Source: Stomoxys calcitrans
Lineage: Eukaryota; Arthropoda; Insecta; Diptera; Muscidae
Assembly: GCF_963082655.1 (NCBI RefSeq)
Contig: NC_081553.1
Coordinates: 45,489,859-45,553,858 of the forward strand
Direction of reading: 5' to 3'
Length of the DNA: 64,000 nucleotides
In this document: piece by piece, positions 1 to 10,580 of the stretch
Layout: each line of letters begins with the position of its first letter
Position numbering within the stretch: position 1 is the first letter of the stretch
Made by a program: the position numbers and the translations under genes
Notes under the pieces: model-generated
Database searches by the model: none
What the model saw: the letters and a program-made list of their open reading frames with translations, nothing else
What the model was told of the DNA's origin: nothing

Positions 1-246
1 TCCTTCTCCCTAAAAAATAATAATTATTTACATATATTTCTAATAAAGGATGGATTGCTCACAATGGACGCTGTGATTCGGAAAGCCGTTGTTTTACTCG
101 GGATGATCGTGACAATGCTGCTGTGGTCATGTTGCTAGCGAAACCTGAGACAAGCTTTGGAGCAAAATTATTAGGACTAGCATACTTTTTTGAGCGTAGT
201 CTCTGGAATTCAATCCAGAAAAACGAAAATCAAATGAAAAGTTACT
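1..246. other. Unassigned single-copy sequence
   Basis: No open frame, repeat unit or RNA gene is recognised. The next element begins with the family D hairpin at about 247. Confidence 0.4.
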
Positions 247-470
247 ATTAACAAGTAAGGAAAGGCAAATGCTGGGCGATGCCGACTATATAATATCCTA
301 CACCTACCCTATAAGTGGAAATTGGGAGCTAGTATATCTAATTCTAAAATGATGCAAATCCACCGAATTGTGAATCGATAGAATTCGCAAGAGGTTTTCA
401 AATGGGTTGTAAATCAATCCCTACCAAATTTCGAGCAAATGTGCTCAAGATTTTAATGATGCCTTAACAG
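247..470 (-). mobile_element. Family D HINE-like fragment, 3' end only
   Basis: The left edge carries the family D 3' hairpin region (CTGGGCGATGCCGAC) next to ATATCCTACACC, the inverted copy of the family D 5' end. The rest matches the terminal unit of the D copy that ends near 48960, in reverse orientation. The 5' half, including the GTCY core, is missing. Confidence 0.6.
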
Positions 471-503
471 TGGGCCCCATACAATTGCGTCCCAAATTAA
501 AAA

Positions 504-1622
504 TGAAACATGAAAGAAGTAAAAGCATGCTAAGTTCGGCCGGGTCGAATCTTGGGAACCCACAATCATGGATTCTGTTGAAAATGTATACAAAATAAAT
601 TTAATTGAAATACCGTAAATACTTCTGTCAAACCAGCAAAACTTAAAGTTTCTAGATGATCGAGAGACCGGTTGATATAGGAGCTATATTTGGTTATAGA
701 CTGATTTTGACCGTAATTGACCCAGTTTTTGGATGTCGTAACAGAACACCGCATGCAAAATTCCAGCCAAATCGGACAAAAATTGCGTCCCCAGGGGCTC
801 AAGAAATCAAATCGGGAGATCGGTTTATATGGGAGCTATATCAGGTTATAGACCGAACTGTACAAGGCACAGTTGTTGGGAGTCATAACGGACCATCACG
901 TGCAAAGTTTCAGCCAAATCGGGCAAAACTTTCGGTTTCCAGGGGCTCGAGAAGTCAAACCGGGACATCGGTTTATATGGGAGCTACATCAGGTTTTAGA
1001 CCGACTTAGACCGTACTTGCACAGTTATTGAAAGTCTCAATAGAACACCGCATGCAAAATTCCAGCCAAATCGGACAAAAATTGCGGTCCCAGGGGCTCA
1101 AGAAATCACATCGAGAGATTGGTTTATATGGGAGCTACATCCAAATCTGAACCGATATGGCCCATTTGCAATCCCCAATGACTTACATCAATTTTAAGTA
1201 AAATACAAATTTTGCCCATGAACGTTCCACTAAGGAACATGGGCAAACTTCTCATATATCAATGAGTGCAGTCCGATTCAAGTTTAAGCTCAATGATAAG
1301 GGGCCTCCTTTTTATAGCCGAGTCCAAACGGCGAGCCGCAGTGCGACACCCCTTGGGGAGAAGTTTTACATGGCATAGTACCTCACAAATGTCGCCAGCA
1401 TAAGGAAGGGAAAACCACCGCTGAATTTTTTTTCTAATGGTCTCGTCAGGATTCGAACCCAGGCGTTCAGCGTCATAGGCGGACATGCTAACCTCTGCGC
1501 TACGGTCGCCTCCTCAATTTTACATCAATTTTAAGTATCTGTGCAAATTTCAATCCGGCAGCTTTACGTGTTCGACTCCTATCGGGATTTCGACAGATGG
1601 ACATGGTTAGATCGACTCAGAA
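504..1622 (-). mobile_element. Family B HINE-like element, 5' truncated, with a SINE inside
   Basis: The left edge is the 3' hairpin (TTCGGCCGGGTCGAA) followed by the family B signature GGGAACCCAC. Tandem units with GGTTTATATGGGAGCTA follow rightwards. A tRNA-derived SINE at 1201-1520 splits the last unit. Near 1622 the sequence changes abruptly to family C units, so the B 5' end and microsatellite are absent. Confidence 0.7.
1201..1520 (-). mobile_element. tRNA-derived SINE with 17-bp target-site duplication
   Basis: On the minus strand the head (about 1512 down to 1437) contains an RNA polymerase III box A-like stretch TAGCGCAGAGGTTAGC and a box B GGTTCGAATCC at tRNA-like spacing. The 3' part carries a stem-loop (1211-1247, arms TTTGCCCATG and CATGGGCAAA). 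The insert is bracketed by identical copies of TACATCAATTTTAAGTA at 1184-1200 and 1521-1537, a clean retroposition duplication inside a family B element. The acceptor stem does not pair, so this is a SINE head and not a working tRNA gene. An LTR-free DNA element is unlikely because the duplication is long. Confidence 0.85.
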
Positions 1623-2211
1623 CAAATTATGGCAAAATCTGACAATAAATGCGCCTTTAATGCGCCCAAGACCTCAAATCGAGAGATCGGACTATCTGGC
1701 AGCTCTATCCAAATTTGGACCGATCTGGGCCAAAATCTCAAATTTCACTGAATTTTGACAATAAATGTATTTACAGCTATGTATAAATATAGTCCGATCT
1801 GATCCATATTTGGGTCAGATGGCCTAAAACTTTCAAATTTCAGCGAAATCGAACGAAAAATAAAGCATTTATGAGCATTATACCCTTTATCAGAAAATCG
1901 GTCTATATGGCAGCTATATCCAAATATGGTCCGATTTGGCCCGTTCAAGAACTTACCCAGCGTACATCAAAAAGACGTATCTGTGTCAAATTTCTGCTCA
2001 ATATCTCATTTTGAAGGCTGTAGAGTGATTATAACAAACGGACGGACAGACGGATAGACGGACAGACACACGGACGTCATTAAATCGTCTTAGAATTTTA
2101 CGAAGATCGGAAATATATATACTTTGTAGGGTCGGAAATTGATATTTCGATGTGTTGCAAACGGAATGACTGAATGAATATACTCCCTATCCTACGGTGG
2201 TGGGTATAAAA
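1623..2211 (-). mobile_element. Family C HINE-like element (5' part), fused to B
   Basis: Units with AATAAATGCGCCTTTAATG and CTATATGGCAGCTATATCC run into a short GTCY-type core (about 2040-2070 in reverse) and end at a reversed 5' terminus GGTGGTGGGTATAAAAA near 2211. The 3' hairpin is missing because the left edge is the B/C junction. Confidence 0.65.
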
Positions 2212-2560
2212 ATTCGGGACGATGGTAGATACAATTGAATCCGACCATATCGATTTTCATACGCGGGTATGTAAACAATTGCAGTTTACAACACTTTAGA
2301 CTCCGGGCCTGGTTTTTGGACCCAAAACCCCCCTTTTCTTGTTTTATGACCCCTTGTCATCACCTATTCTTACAGGTGCATGGTGTTCTTATTAACCGAT
2401 TCAATACGTTATAATTGTTAATCAGCGAATAATAACAATGTATTATTGACAGATTATTTGAACAAGTGAGGCTCTGTTCAATATGGAATTGCTACGAATT
2501 TTAATTGACAACAGTAATTGAATTATTATTCGACAATGCCAACATTTTGCCTCTACGACC
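2212..2560. other. Upstream region of the first Kazal gene
   Basis: AT-rich single-copy DNA with no open frame. It ends at the TATA box of the gene that starts at 2612. No clear enhancer motif was recognised. Confidence 0.4.
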
Positions 2561-2568
2561 TATAAATA
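2561..2568 (+). promoter_or_regulatory. TATA box of Kazal gene 1
   Basis: TATAAATA lies 51 bp upstream of the chosen ATG at 2612 and only 15 bp upstream of another in-frame ATG at 2576. Transcription normally starts 25-35 bp downstream of TATA, so the 2576 codon should be outside the mRNA. This decides the start. Confidence 0.7.
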
Positions 2569-2611
2569 GATCGAAATGCTGGGTAAAAAGTCTAGAAAAC
2601 ATTTTTACATA

Positions 2612-2945
2612 ATGCATTCATATTCAGGCTTAATATTGTTCTGCCTTGCATTAATATGTGGTTTAATGGGTATTGAGGGTAACCAACGTTGTTTCAAGAC
2701 ATGTACCGGTGATCTTAATCCTGTATGTGGCGAACTGAGAGGACTTGGACCAATGGTGGTTAAATGTACCTTCCCAAATTTGTGTTTGTTTGAAATGCAC
2801 AAATGTTGGACCACACTTCGTAAGTACATTTGTATATTCAAATTGTGAATTTTAATTACAATTCTTCTTTCATTATTTAGCTTGGACTCGTAGTGATGGT
2901 GCTTGTCCCAATGGAATTCCCACTTGTAGTATCGCAGGGCCTTGA
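2612..2945 (+). CDS. Secreted eight-cysteine Kazal-type peptide, gene 1
   Basis: Two exons, 2612-2819 and 2881-2945, joined across a 61-bp GT-AG intron (2820-2880) in phase 1, give 90 aa. Residues 1-23 form a hydrophobic signal peptide (core LILFCLALICGL). The mature part has cysteines at 27, 31, 39, 52, 58, 65, 78 and 85. CX3CX7C followed by G and then CTFPNLC is the Kazal signature. Exon 2 supplies PW-x4-GAC. Residues 52 and 85 are extra to the six canonical Kazal cysteines and could form a fourth disulfide. By family rule the P1 site would be Gly33, poor for a protease inhibitor, so another role such as a salivary or seminal secreted peptide is possible. The in-frame ATG at 2576 is rejected because of the TATA position. 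The exon 2 join was deduced by eye. Confidence 0.85.
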
Positions 2946-3208
2946 AAAAAACTTAAAATATTCTTAATTTTATTCTTATAAAGAATTTTATAAACACAAA
3001 CATTGCTATTACACACGAAAACATAAAACGTTTGGAATTTTAATAAGACAAACAATATACTTGTATCACAATGTTTTTCTTTTATTGTAAACGTGTAACG
3101 TTTCTTCAATATATAAAACGTTAGCCATAAACGTAGCATTATTGTGGGTAACGAATTTTGTTTATTGTAAACGAATTAGCAGCTTTGCCTACTGTAATAT
3201 GATCTTTT
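2946..3208. other. 3' flank of Kazal gene 1
   Basis: AT-rich single-copy sequence with no canonical AATAAA close to the stop codon. The open frame on the other strand here has no recognisable domain and unusual composition, so it is not called. Confidence 0.35.
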
Positions 3209-4376
3209 TTATACCTACCTCCATAGGTTAGGGGTATACTAATCTAATCGTTCCGTTTGTAACACCTCAAAATATAAAGTATTGGGCGTCTCGACATACT
3301 GATTCGATCTAGCCATGTCCGTTCGTCCGTCTGTCGAAATTACGATAGCGATCTAGCGCGTAGACCTAGCAGTTTGAAATTTTGCACAGATACTAGCTAT
3401 TGACGGTTCGGATTTAGATATAGCTCCCATATAAACCGATCTGCCGATTTGACTTCTTAAGCCCTTGGAAGCCACAATTTTTGCCCAACTTCCCATAACT
3501 GTGCCAAGTACGGTTCTAATCGGTCTATAACATGATATAGCCATCATATAAACCAATCTCCCGATTTGACTTCTTGAGCCCCAACAAGCCGCAATTTTTT
3601 TCCGATTTAGCAACAATTTTGCATATAGTGCTCTGTTATGACTTTCAATAACTGTGCCTAGTACAGTCCAAATCGGTTTATAACCTGATATAGCTCCCAT
3701 ATAAACCGATCTCCCGATTTGAGTTCTTGAGCCCCAGCAAGCCGCATTTTTTGTCCGATTTACCAACAATTTTGCATATAGTGTTCTGTTGTGACTTCTA
3801 ATAACTGTGCCTAGTACAGTCCAAATCAGTCTATAAGCGGAAATAGCTCCCATATAAAGCAATCTCCCAATTTGACTTCTTGAGCCCCCGGAAGTCACAA
3901 TTTGTGTCAGATTAGGCTGACATTTTGCATGCGATATTCTGTTCCAAAAACTGTGCCAAGTATGATTTAATCGGTCTATAACCTGATATAGCTATCATAT
4001 AAACCGATCTCCCGATTTGACTCCTTCCACCCCCTGAAAGCCGCAATTTTTGTCCGATTTAGCTACAATTTTGCTAAAAGTGTTCTGTTATGACTTCCAA
4101 CAACTGTGTTAAGTACGGTTCTTATCGGTCCATTACCTGATAAAGCTCCCATATAAACCAATCTCCCGATTTGACTTCTTGAGCCCCTGGAAGCCATAAT
4201 TTTATATAAACTGGTCTCTCGGTTCCTAGAAGCTTTAATTTTTGCTCATGAGACAGAAGTTTGGTATATAGAAAAAAATTATGCTCTTCAATAAAATTAA
4301 GTTTGTATAAATTTTTAGCAGAATCCAAGGTGGTGGTTACCCGAGATTCAGCCCGGCCGAACTTAGCACACTCGTG
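3209..4376 (+). mobile_element. Family B HINE-like element, near complete
   Basis: It begins with TTTTTATACCTACCTCC and a degenerate terminal palindrome, then CTAGCCATGTCCGTTCG as the short GTCY core. Units follow with AGCTCCCATATAAACCGAT at 3422, 3539, 3692, 3845, 3990 and 4144, mostly 153 bp apart. It ends with an inverted terminal copy and the hairpin TTCAGCCCGGCCGAA near 4348-4362. The antisense 181-codon open frame across it is a by-product of the 153-bp period, which is divisible by three. Confidence 0.8.
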
Positions 4377-4562
4377 GAAAAAAGTTTGCTGAAAATAGCA
4401 AACGAGGTCTGCTGAATATAAGAAGTTAATTTTGATGCTATTGTTGCAGTTGTTCTGCTGTAATAGCAGTAGTACTACAATTGCAGAGTAGCAGGCTTAC
4501 TGTTGATAAGTCTGTTGTTTGTTGAAAATTACTGCTGCTTAATTATGAAGGGGATGTTAGAA
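4377..4562. other. TGCTG-rich interspersed fragment
   Basis: The stretch is rich in TGCTG/CAGCA words (GTCTGCTGAATATAAG, TTCTGCTGTAATAGCAG). It resembles 8780-8910 and 18630-18780, so it is probably a short interspersed repeat. Ends and family are undefined. Confidence 0.35.
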
Positions 4563-6065
4563 GAAATAAGTAAGAGCGTCCTAAGTTCGGCCGGGCCGAA
4601 TCTTATATACCCTCCACCATGGATCGCAGTTCTTTGCGCGGTATTTCTTTTGGGTAAACAATGCTTTAGGCAAACAATTGAATGCTGAACACTGTAGAAG
4701 TGATTGTGTTATATTTCAGTTCACTCGGATAAAAATTGCGCCTTGTAGGCGCTGAAGAAGTAAAATCGAGAGATCGGATTATATGGGAGCTGTATCAAGC
4801 TATAGATTGTTTCAGACCATATTCGACACTTACGTTGAAGGTAATGGGAGAAGCCGTTGAACAAAGCCAAATCGGATGAGAATTGCGCCCTCTAGAGGCT
4901 CAAGAAGTCAAGATCCCACATCCGTTTATATGGCAGCTATATCAGGTTATGCACCGATTTGCACCATACTGGACACAGTTGTTGGAAATCATAACAAAAC
5001 AACTCATTAAAAAGATCGGTTTATGTGGCAGCTATATTAAGTTTTTGACCGATTTGAACCATACTTAACACAGTTGTTGGAAGTGATACCAAAACACCAC
5101 GTGCAAAATTACAGCCAAATCGGATAAGAATTGCGCCCTCTAGAGGCTCAAGAAGTCAAAATCCAAGATCGGTTTATATGGTAGCTATATTAGGTTATGA
5201 ACCGATTTGAACCAAACATAGTAAAGTTATTTGAAGTGATACCAAAACACGACGTGCAAAATTTCAGTCAAATCGATTAAGAATTGCGCCCTCTAGAGGC
5301 TCAAGAAGTCAAAACCCAAGATGGGTTTATGTGGTAGCTATACCAGGTTTTAGACCGATTTGAACCATACTAAGCACAGTTATTGGAAGTGATACCAAAA
5401 CACCACGTGCAAAATTACAGCCAAATCGGATAAGAATTGCGCCCTCTAAGAGCTGAAGGAGTCAAGACCCAAGATCGGTTTATATGGCAGCTATATCAGG
5501 TTATGAACCGATTTGAACCGCACATAGCACAGTTGTTGGAAGTGATACCAAAACACTACGTGCAAAATTTCAGTCAAATCGGTTAAGAAGTGCGCTCTCT
5601 AAGAGCTGAAGAAGTCAAGACCCAAGATCGGTTTATATGGCAGCTATATGAGGTTATGAACCGATTGAACCATACATAGCAAATTTTTTTAAAGTGATAC
5701 CAAAACACCACGTGCAAAATTTCAGTCTAATCGGATAAGAATTGCACCCTCAAGAGGCTCAAGAAGTCAAAACCCCAAGATCGGTTTATATGGCAGCTAT
5801 ATCAAAACATGGACCGATTTGGCCCACTTACATTCCCAACCGACCTACACTAAAAAAAAGTATTTGTTCAAAATTTCTTGCGTTTGGCTTTACTCCTTCG
5901 AAAGTTAGCGTGCTTTCGACAGGCAGAGATGGATGGACATGGTTAGATCGACTTAAATTGTCATGACGATCAAGAATATATCTACCATGTGGGGTCTTAG
6001 ACGCATATTTCGAGGACGACTGACGAAATAAGTATTCCCCCATCCTATGGTGGAGGGTATAAAAA
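4563..6065 (-). mobile_element. Family A HINE-like element, near complete
   Basis: The 3' hairpin TTCGGCCGGGCCGAA (4586-4600) and ATATACCCTCCACCATGG are at the left. Units with TTTATATGGCAGCTATATC have the word AGCTAT at 5029, 5183, 5336, 5489, 5642 and 5795, that is 154, 153, 153, 153 and 153 bp apart. A short GTCY core remnant lies near 5920-5945. The reversed 5' end CCTATGGTGGAGGGTATAAA closes it at 6065. Confidence 0.85.
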
Positions 6066-6199
6066 TATAACACATATGTAAATGTGTGTCCCAGTGGATG
6101 TTTATAATGACCATTGAATGCACACTTTTCTTAACCTGTTTCTTTAAATTTAGAAACAAGAGGCCATTCCAGTCAGGTGAACATTAGCAGAGCAATAAC

Positions 6200-8697
6200 A
6201 AACAAGTAAAAAGGCGTTATGTTCGGCTGGGCCGGGTATCCAAACCCATCACCTCGGGTATATATGTAATCCACCTTTTGTCATAGTCCGGTGAGAAATG
6301 CATAATTCAATTCACTGTTCCAAATTTCGGCGAAATCGGACAATAAATGGGCCTTTTATGGGTCCAAAACCTTAAATCGAAACTCACTCTGCCAAATTTC
6401 GGCGAAATCTGACAATAAATGCGCCTTTTATGACAGCTATATCCAAATCTAAACCGATCTGTGCAATATGTTAGAAATATGTCAAGAGGCCTTACTTAAC
6501 TCACTGTCTCAAATTTTGCCGATATCGGACCATGAATGCGCCTTTTGCTTACTTACTTTGCTTTACTTTAATTGGCTATGACAGAATATTTGTTCCACTA
6601 GCTGAACGTAGAATAGCGTTCCAAGCGCCTCGATCTTCTGCGCTCATACCAAAATCTCTGACACCAAGTTTCGAGGTGTCTCCCACAACTGGGTCTTTCC
6701 ATCGGGCTTTTGGTCTTCCCGGTTTGCGTGTACCACTGTGTTTGCCTTCAAAAGACTTCTTTGCTGCAGCTTCTTCATCCATTCTGACAACATGACCTAG
6801 CCAACGCAGCCGTTTTATTTTGATGCGAGTAACTATGCTACCGTCGTCATACAGCTCATACAGCTCGTGGTTCATACGTCGCCTATATTCTCCGTTAACG
6901 CAATCTGGTCCATATATTTTACGAAGAATCTTTCTCTCAAATACTCCAAGCACTGCCTCATCTGCTTTCACAAGTACCCATGCTTCAGAACCATATAACA
7001 GCACGGGTAGTATCAGTGTCTTGTAAAGTGTAGTCTTCGTCTGTCGAGAGGTGGCTTGTTTCTAAACTGCTTACTTAGTCCAAAGTAGCATCTGTTTGCC
7101 AGTATTATTCTTCGCTTTATCTCAAAACTGGTGTCATTCGATTCGGTTACGGCGGTGTCGAGGTAGATAAAGTTACTGACTATCTCAAAGTTGTTGTTCC
7201 CAACTTTCTCCATTTTCTTTATCTGCTCGGTTGTACAAGGCTTTTTGGGAGTGGAGACCATCCATTTCGTCTTATCTCCATTTACTGCCAGACCCATTTT
7301 CACTGACTCTCTTTCGATTCTTTCAAAGGCTGCAGTTACTACTTCCGGTGACCGACCTATGATCGATATCATAGGTCGGTTGTCGGCATAGGAGAGTAGC
7401 ATGTGCTCTCTTGTGATTAGTGTGCCATATCTATTCACTTCTGCATCTCCTATAATCTTCTCCAGCAGGATATTAAAGAGATCACACGAGAGGCTGTCTC
7501 CTTGTCTGGAACCTCGTTTGGTATTAAATGGTTCGGAGAGATTCTTTCCTATTCTTACTGAGGAGCGCGTATCAGCAAGTGTCATCCTGCAGAGTCTTAT
7601 TAATTTTGCAGGGATACCAAACTCAGACATGGCTTGAAATACCTTTGAACGTAAAGGAGTATCGAAGGCGGCTTTGTAGTCAACAAAGAGGTGGTAGGTG
7701 TTGATTTGTCCTTCTCGGGTCTTTTCCAGGATTTGGCGCAGTGTGAATATCTGGTCTAGGGTGGATTTACCAGGTCTAAAGCCGCATTGATAGGGCCCAA
7801 TTATCTCATTGACTTTAGGTTTTAATCTTTCACACAGTACGCTCGAGAGTATCTTGTATGCGATGGGGAGGAGACTTATTCCTCTGTAGTTGGCACATTC
7901 CGTATTGTCTCCTTTCTTGTGTACGGGACATAGTATGCTGAGGTTCCAATCATCGGGTATGCGTTCTTCTAGCCAGATTGCGCAGATAAGCTGATGCATA
8001 CGCCTTATCAGCGTGTCGCCTCCGGACTTAAATAGTTCAGCGGGTAACCCGTCGGCTCCTGCTGCCTTGTTGTTCTTTAGTCGGAGGTAAACATTCTATA
8101 CCATCATCAGGGATTGGTTCTGCGGTATCCTCTTCGCCGCCAACATCGGACCCTAGCAGTTGGGTAAAATGAAAAATGGGCCAAAAACCTTTTATGGGCC
8201 CAAAACATGGCAGCTATATACAAATTTGGACCGATCTGGTTCAAATTAAAAAATTATGTCGAAGGACGACCTAACACAACCCACTGTCCCAAATTATGGC
8301 AAAATCGGACAATAAATGCAGCTTTTATGGGTCCTAAGACCTTAAATCGAGAGATGGATCTATATGGCTGCTGTATTCAAATCTGAACCGATCTGGGCCA
8401 AATTGAATAAGAATGTTGACTAACCTATAAAAATATAGTCCGGTATAGCCCATCTACGAACTTAACCTGCTTATGAACAAAAAAAGAATCTGAGCAAAGT
8501 TTCTGCTTAATATCTCGATTTTTAGAGACTGAAGCTTGATTTTAGCAGACAGACGGACGGACATCGCTAGACCGTCTTAGATTTTTACGCTGATCAAGAA
8601 TATATGTACTTTTTAGGATCGGAAACGGATATTTCGATGTGTTGCAAACGGAATGACAAAATGAATATACCCCCATCCTTCAGGGGTGGGTATAAAA
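6200..8697 (-). mobile_element. Family C HINE-like element split by a retrotransposon
   Basis: The 3' terminus (AAAAAGGCGTTATGTTCGGC, a degenerate hairpin) is at the left and the reversed 5' terminus GGGGTGGGTATAAAAA at the right. C-type units (AATAAATGCGCCTTTTATG) occur on both sides of the RTE-like insertion at about 6543-8162. The GTCY core in reverse is short, near 8545-8565. Confidence 0.7.
6543..8162 (-). pseudogene. RTE-like non-LTR retrotransposon, 5' truncated, broken
   Basis: The minus strand encodes a reverse transcriptase fragment in two frames: 7999-7013 (fingers and palm, with YRGISLLPIAYKILSS, CGFRPGKSTLDQIF, LFVDYKAAFD and RQGDSLSCDLFN) and then 7004-6576 (the C-terminal region with LLYGSEAW, RLRWLGHVVRMDE and GRPKARW). 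A frameshift near 7010 separates them. The catalytic box reads YADN instead of YADD, and a 12-bp inverted repeat sits on it (7352-7379). The endonuclease is absent. The 3' end is a short AGTA/TTAC-type tandem near 6548-6575 rather than poly-A, which favours the RTE clade. The clade call is inference. It lies inside a family C element. Related 3' fragments are at 36035-36649 and 39778-40596. Confidence 0.75.
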
Positions 8698-8961
8698 ACC
8701 AATCGATGGATCAGGAAGCTTCTTTATAGTAGTATTCCACAAATTTAAATCATTAGTTAAAATAGCAGTAAGAAATGTTTAGTATTACAGCAGTCCTATG
8801 TTTGCTGAAGCAGCAGTAATATCTGTTTTTCCATTTTCGGCAGACAAAAGCTGCTGTTTTAGCAATCATTTTTGCTGTTTTTAATAACAAATTTGGTTGA
8901 GTGTAGCTTAAGCCCCGAATAACATTTATGTATTAAGAATTAAAGTATTGTGCATGTCCGT
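8698..8961. other. Intergenic DNA with a TGCTG-rich interspersed fragment
   Basis: Positions 8780-8910 repeat the words AGCAGTAA, TGCTGAAGCAGCAG and GCTGTTTTAGCAATC and end in TTGGTTGAGTGTA. This is similar in reverse to 18636-18660 (TACACCCAACGAAATT). No coding potential was seen. Confidence 0.35.
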
Positions 8962-10580
8962 CCGTATTGTTCCAGAGCACGCCACAGGTGGGCATTTTAT
9001 CGCCACTCCCATGGGTGACCACCATAAATGACCTACTACGGATGCTGACTGAGGAGGGATTTGAACCCTTATGCTATGCAGACGATGTTATAATACTTCT
9101 AAGAAGTAAGGATTCGAACGAGCTATGTAGAAGGGCCGAAAAGGTCTTGCATATGGCATTTGACTGGGCTAGACCCAGAGGTCTCAATGTTAACCCAGAG
9201 AAGACTGAAATATGCCTGTTCACGAAGAAGACGAAGGAGGGCGAATTTGACGCACCATGTTTCCTCAATAAGACGATTTCGAATATCTGACAAGGTCAAA
9301 TACTTAGGTGTGATCTTAGCCAGGAAACTGAATTGGAAGTGTCACATTCAGGAGCGTACTGAAAAGGCTCACAGATGTTGGGCACTATGTAGACGGGCCG
9401 TAGGCTCGAAATGGGGCCTGAATCCTAGGATAGTCCACAGGAGCGTGATTAGATCAATACTTACATTACTTTACACCTCAGTAGTTTGGTGGACTGCTAT
9501 GGAGAAAAAGTGCAACATAAGGACCATACAACAGGTTCAGAGAACATGTTGTCTTGGCACTGGCGGAGCGATGAGGACCACGCCCACTAGGGCACTGGAG
9601 ACTATTCTAGATATCCGACCCATTGACATACAGATTAAGTGTGAGGCAGCCACTATTGCAATGAGACTAGAGGCGATGGGAGAATGGATTGAGGAAGGTA
9701 GCAGCTCATACCATAGCGGTATAATCGAGGCGACGATAGGAAACCTGGAAGGAAATGGAGAGGTTTCCGATCGGATACCTGAGATGAACCTTGAAGTCGA
9801 GTGCGAGGCACTGCTGCCATCGGCACAGTCTTGGATTGACGGAACCCTAGTATTGCCATCTGGAAGATCATGTTATACGGATGGATCAAAGCTAGAGGAC
9901 AGAGTGGGCCTGGGGGTTTACATTGAAAACCCAGGGACTGAGATCTGTTTTAGACTGCCTGACCATAATACGGTCCTGCAGACGAAGATCCGGGAATGCG
10001 TGAAGTGGTGTGGTGCTAACGCGAGGACATCGAGTCTGAACATCTTTACCCACAGTAAAATTACCATAAGGGCAATAACAACCAGGACGGTAAGGTCACG
10101 AACAGTCTTGCAGTGTAAGAAGGAGATTAACGCCTTCTCTGAGTATGGGAAAATCCGCATCGTTTGGTGCCGGGCCATAACGGAGTAAGGGGAAATGAAA
10201 GGGCGGATGATTTAAGTCCGAGTTAAGGGAGTGGGCGACGAATGCGCATGCAACATTGTGGAACAGCGAAACGGTCAGTAGGACGGCGAAAATCCTATGG
10301 GAGGATCCAGATCGTGAGAAGACGAGGCTATTACTGAAAGGCAGCAAGAAGGATGTCAGTATAGCTGTTGGTATCATAACGGCACACATAGGACTACGAC
10401 CTCACTTATGTAAAATCGGTGCGGCAAGACGTTGGAGCATTTCCTTTGTCATTGCCCGGCTTTCACGTCCAACAAATACCGGTACTTAGGTGGAGACACA
10501 ATATCAGACATGAATCAACTTAGGGGAGTGGCATTGAAAACAATTAAGGATTTTGTAAGTAGCACGGAATACCTAACTTA
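8962..10580 (+). pseudogene. Non-LTR retrotransposon of the RNase H-bearing group, 5' truncated
   Basis: Frame 8967-9290 encodes the RT palm with the active-site box YADDVIILL and then GLNVNPEKTEICLFT. A frameshift near 9285 leads to the frame ending at 10188, with the thumb (KVKYLGVILARKLNWK, RPIDIQIKCEAA) and an RNase H start (SCYTDGSKLEDRVGLGVYI). Later text has more frame breaks, and the WCRAITE/GNERADD region is split by a stop near 10188. The RNase H domain points to the R1, LOA or I groups; Musca/Drosophila R1- and LOA-like elements look similar. It is truncated at the RT and cannot move by itself. The family A insertion at 10581 may cut it from its 3' tail at 11798-11915. Confidence 0.75.

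Noticed and set aside
1437..1512. Possible tRNA gene on the minus strand
   Set aside because: Box A and box B are present but the acceptor stem does not pair, and the sequence is the head of a SINE with target-site duplication.
3353..3898. 181-codon antisense frame with 51-residue repeats
   Set aside because: Same cause: chance openness over family B units. Stops appear in other B copies in the same frame.
4900..5800. Regularly spaced repeats suggesting a CRISPR array
   Set aside because: Units are about 153 bp, contiguous, without spacers, and part of a eukaryotic transposable element.
9653..10389. Antisense frames over the R1/LOA-like element
   Set aside because: Shadow of the RT/RNase H coding strand, with no domain of their own.
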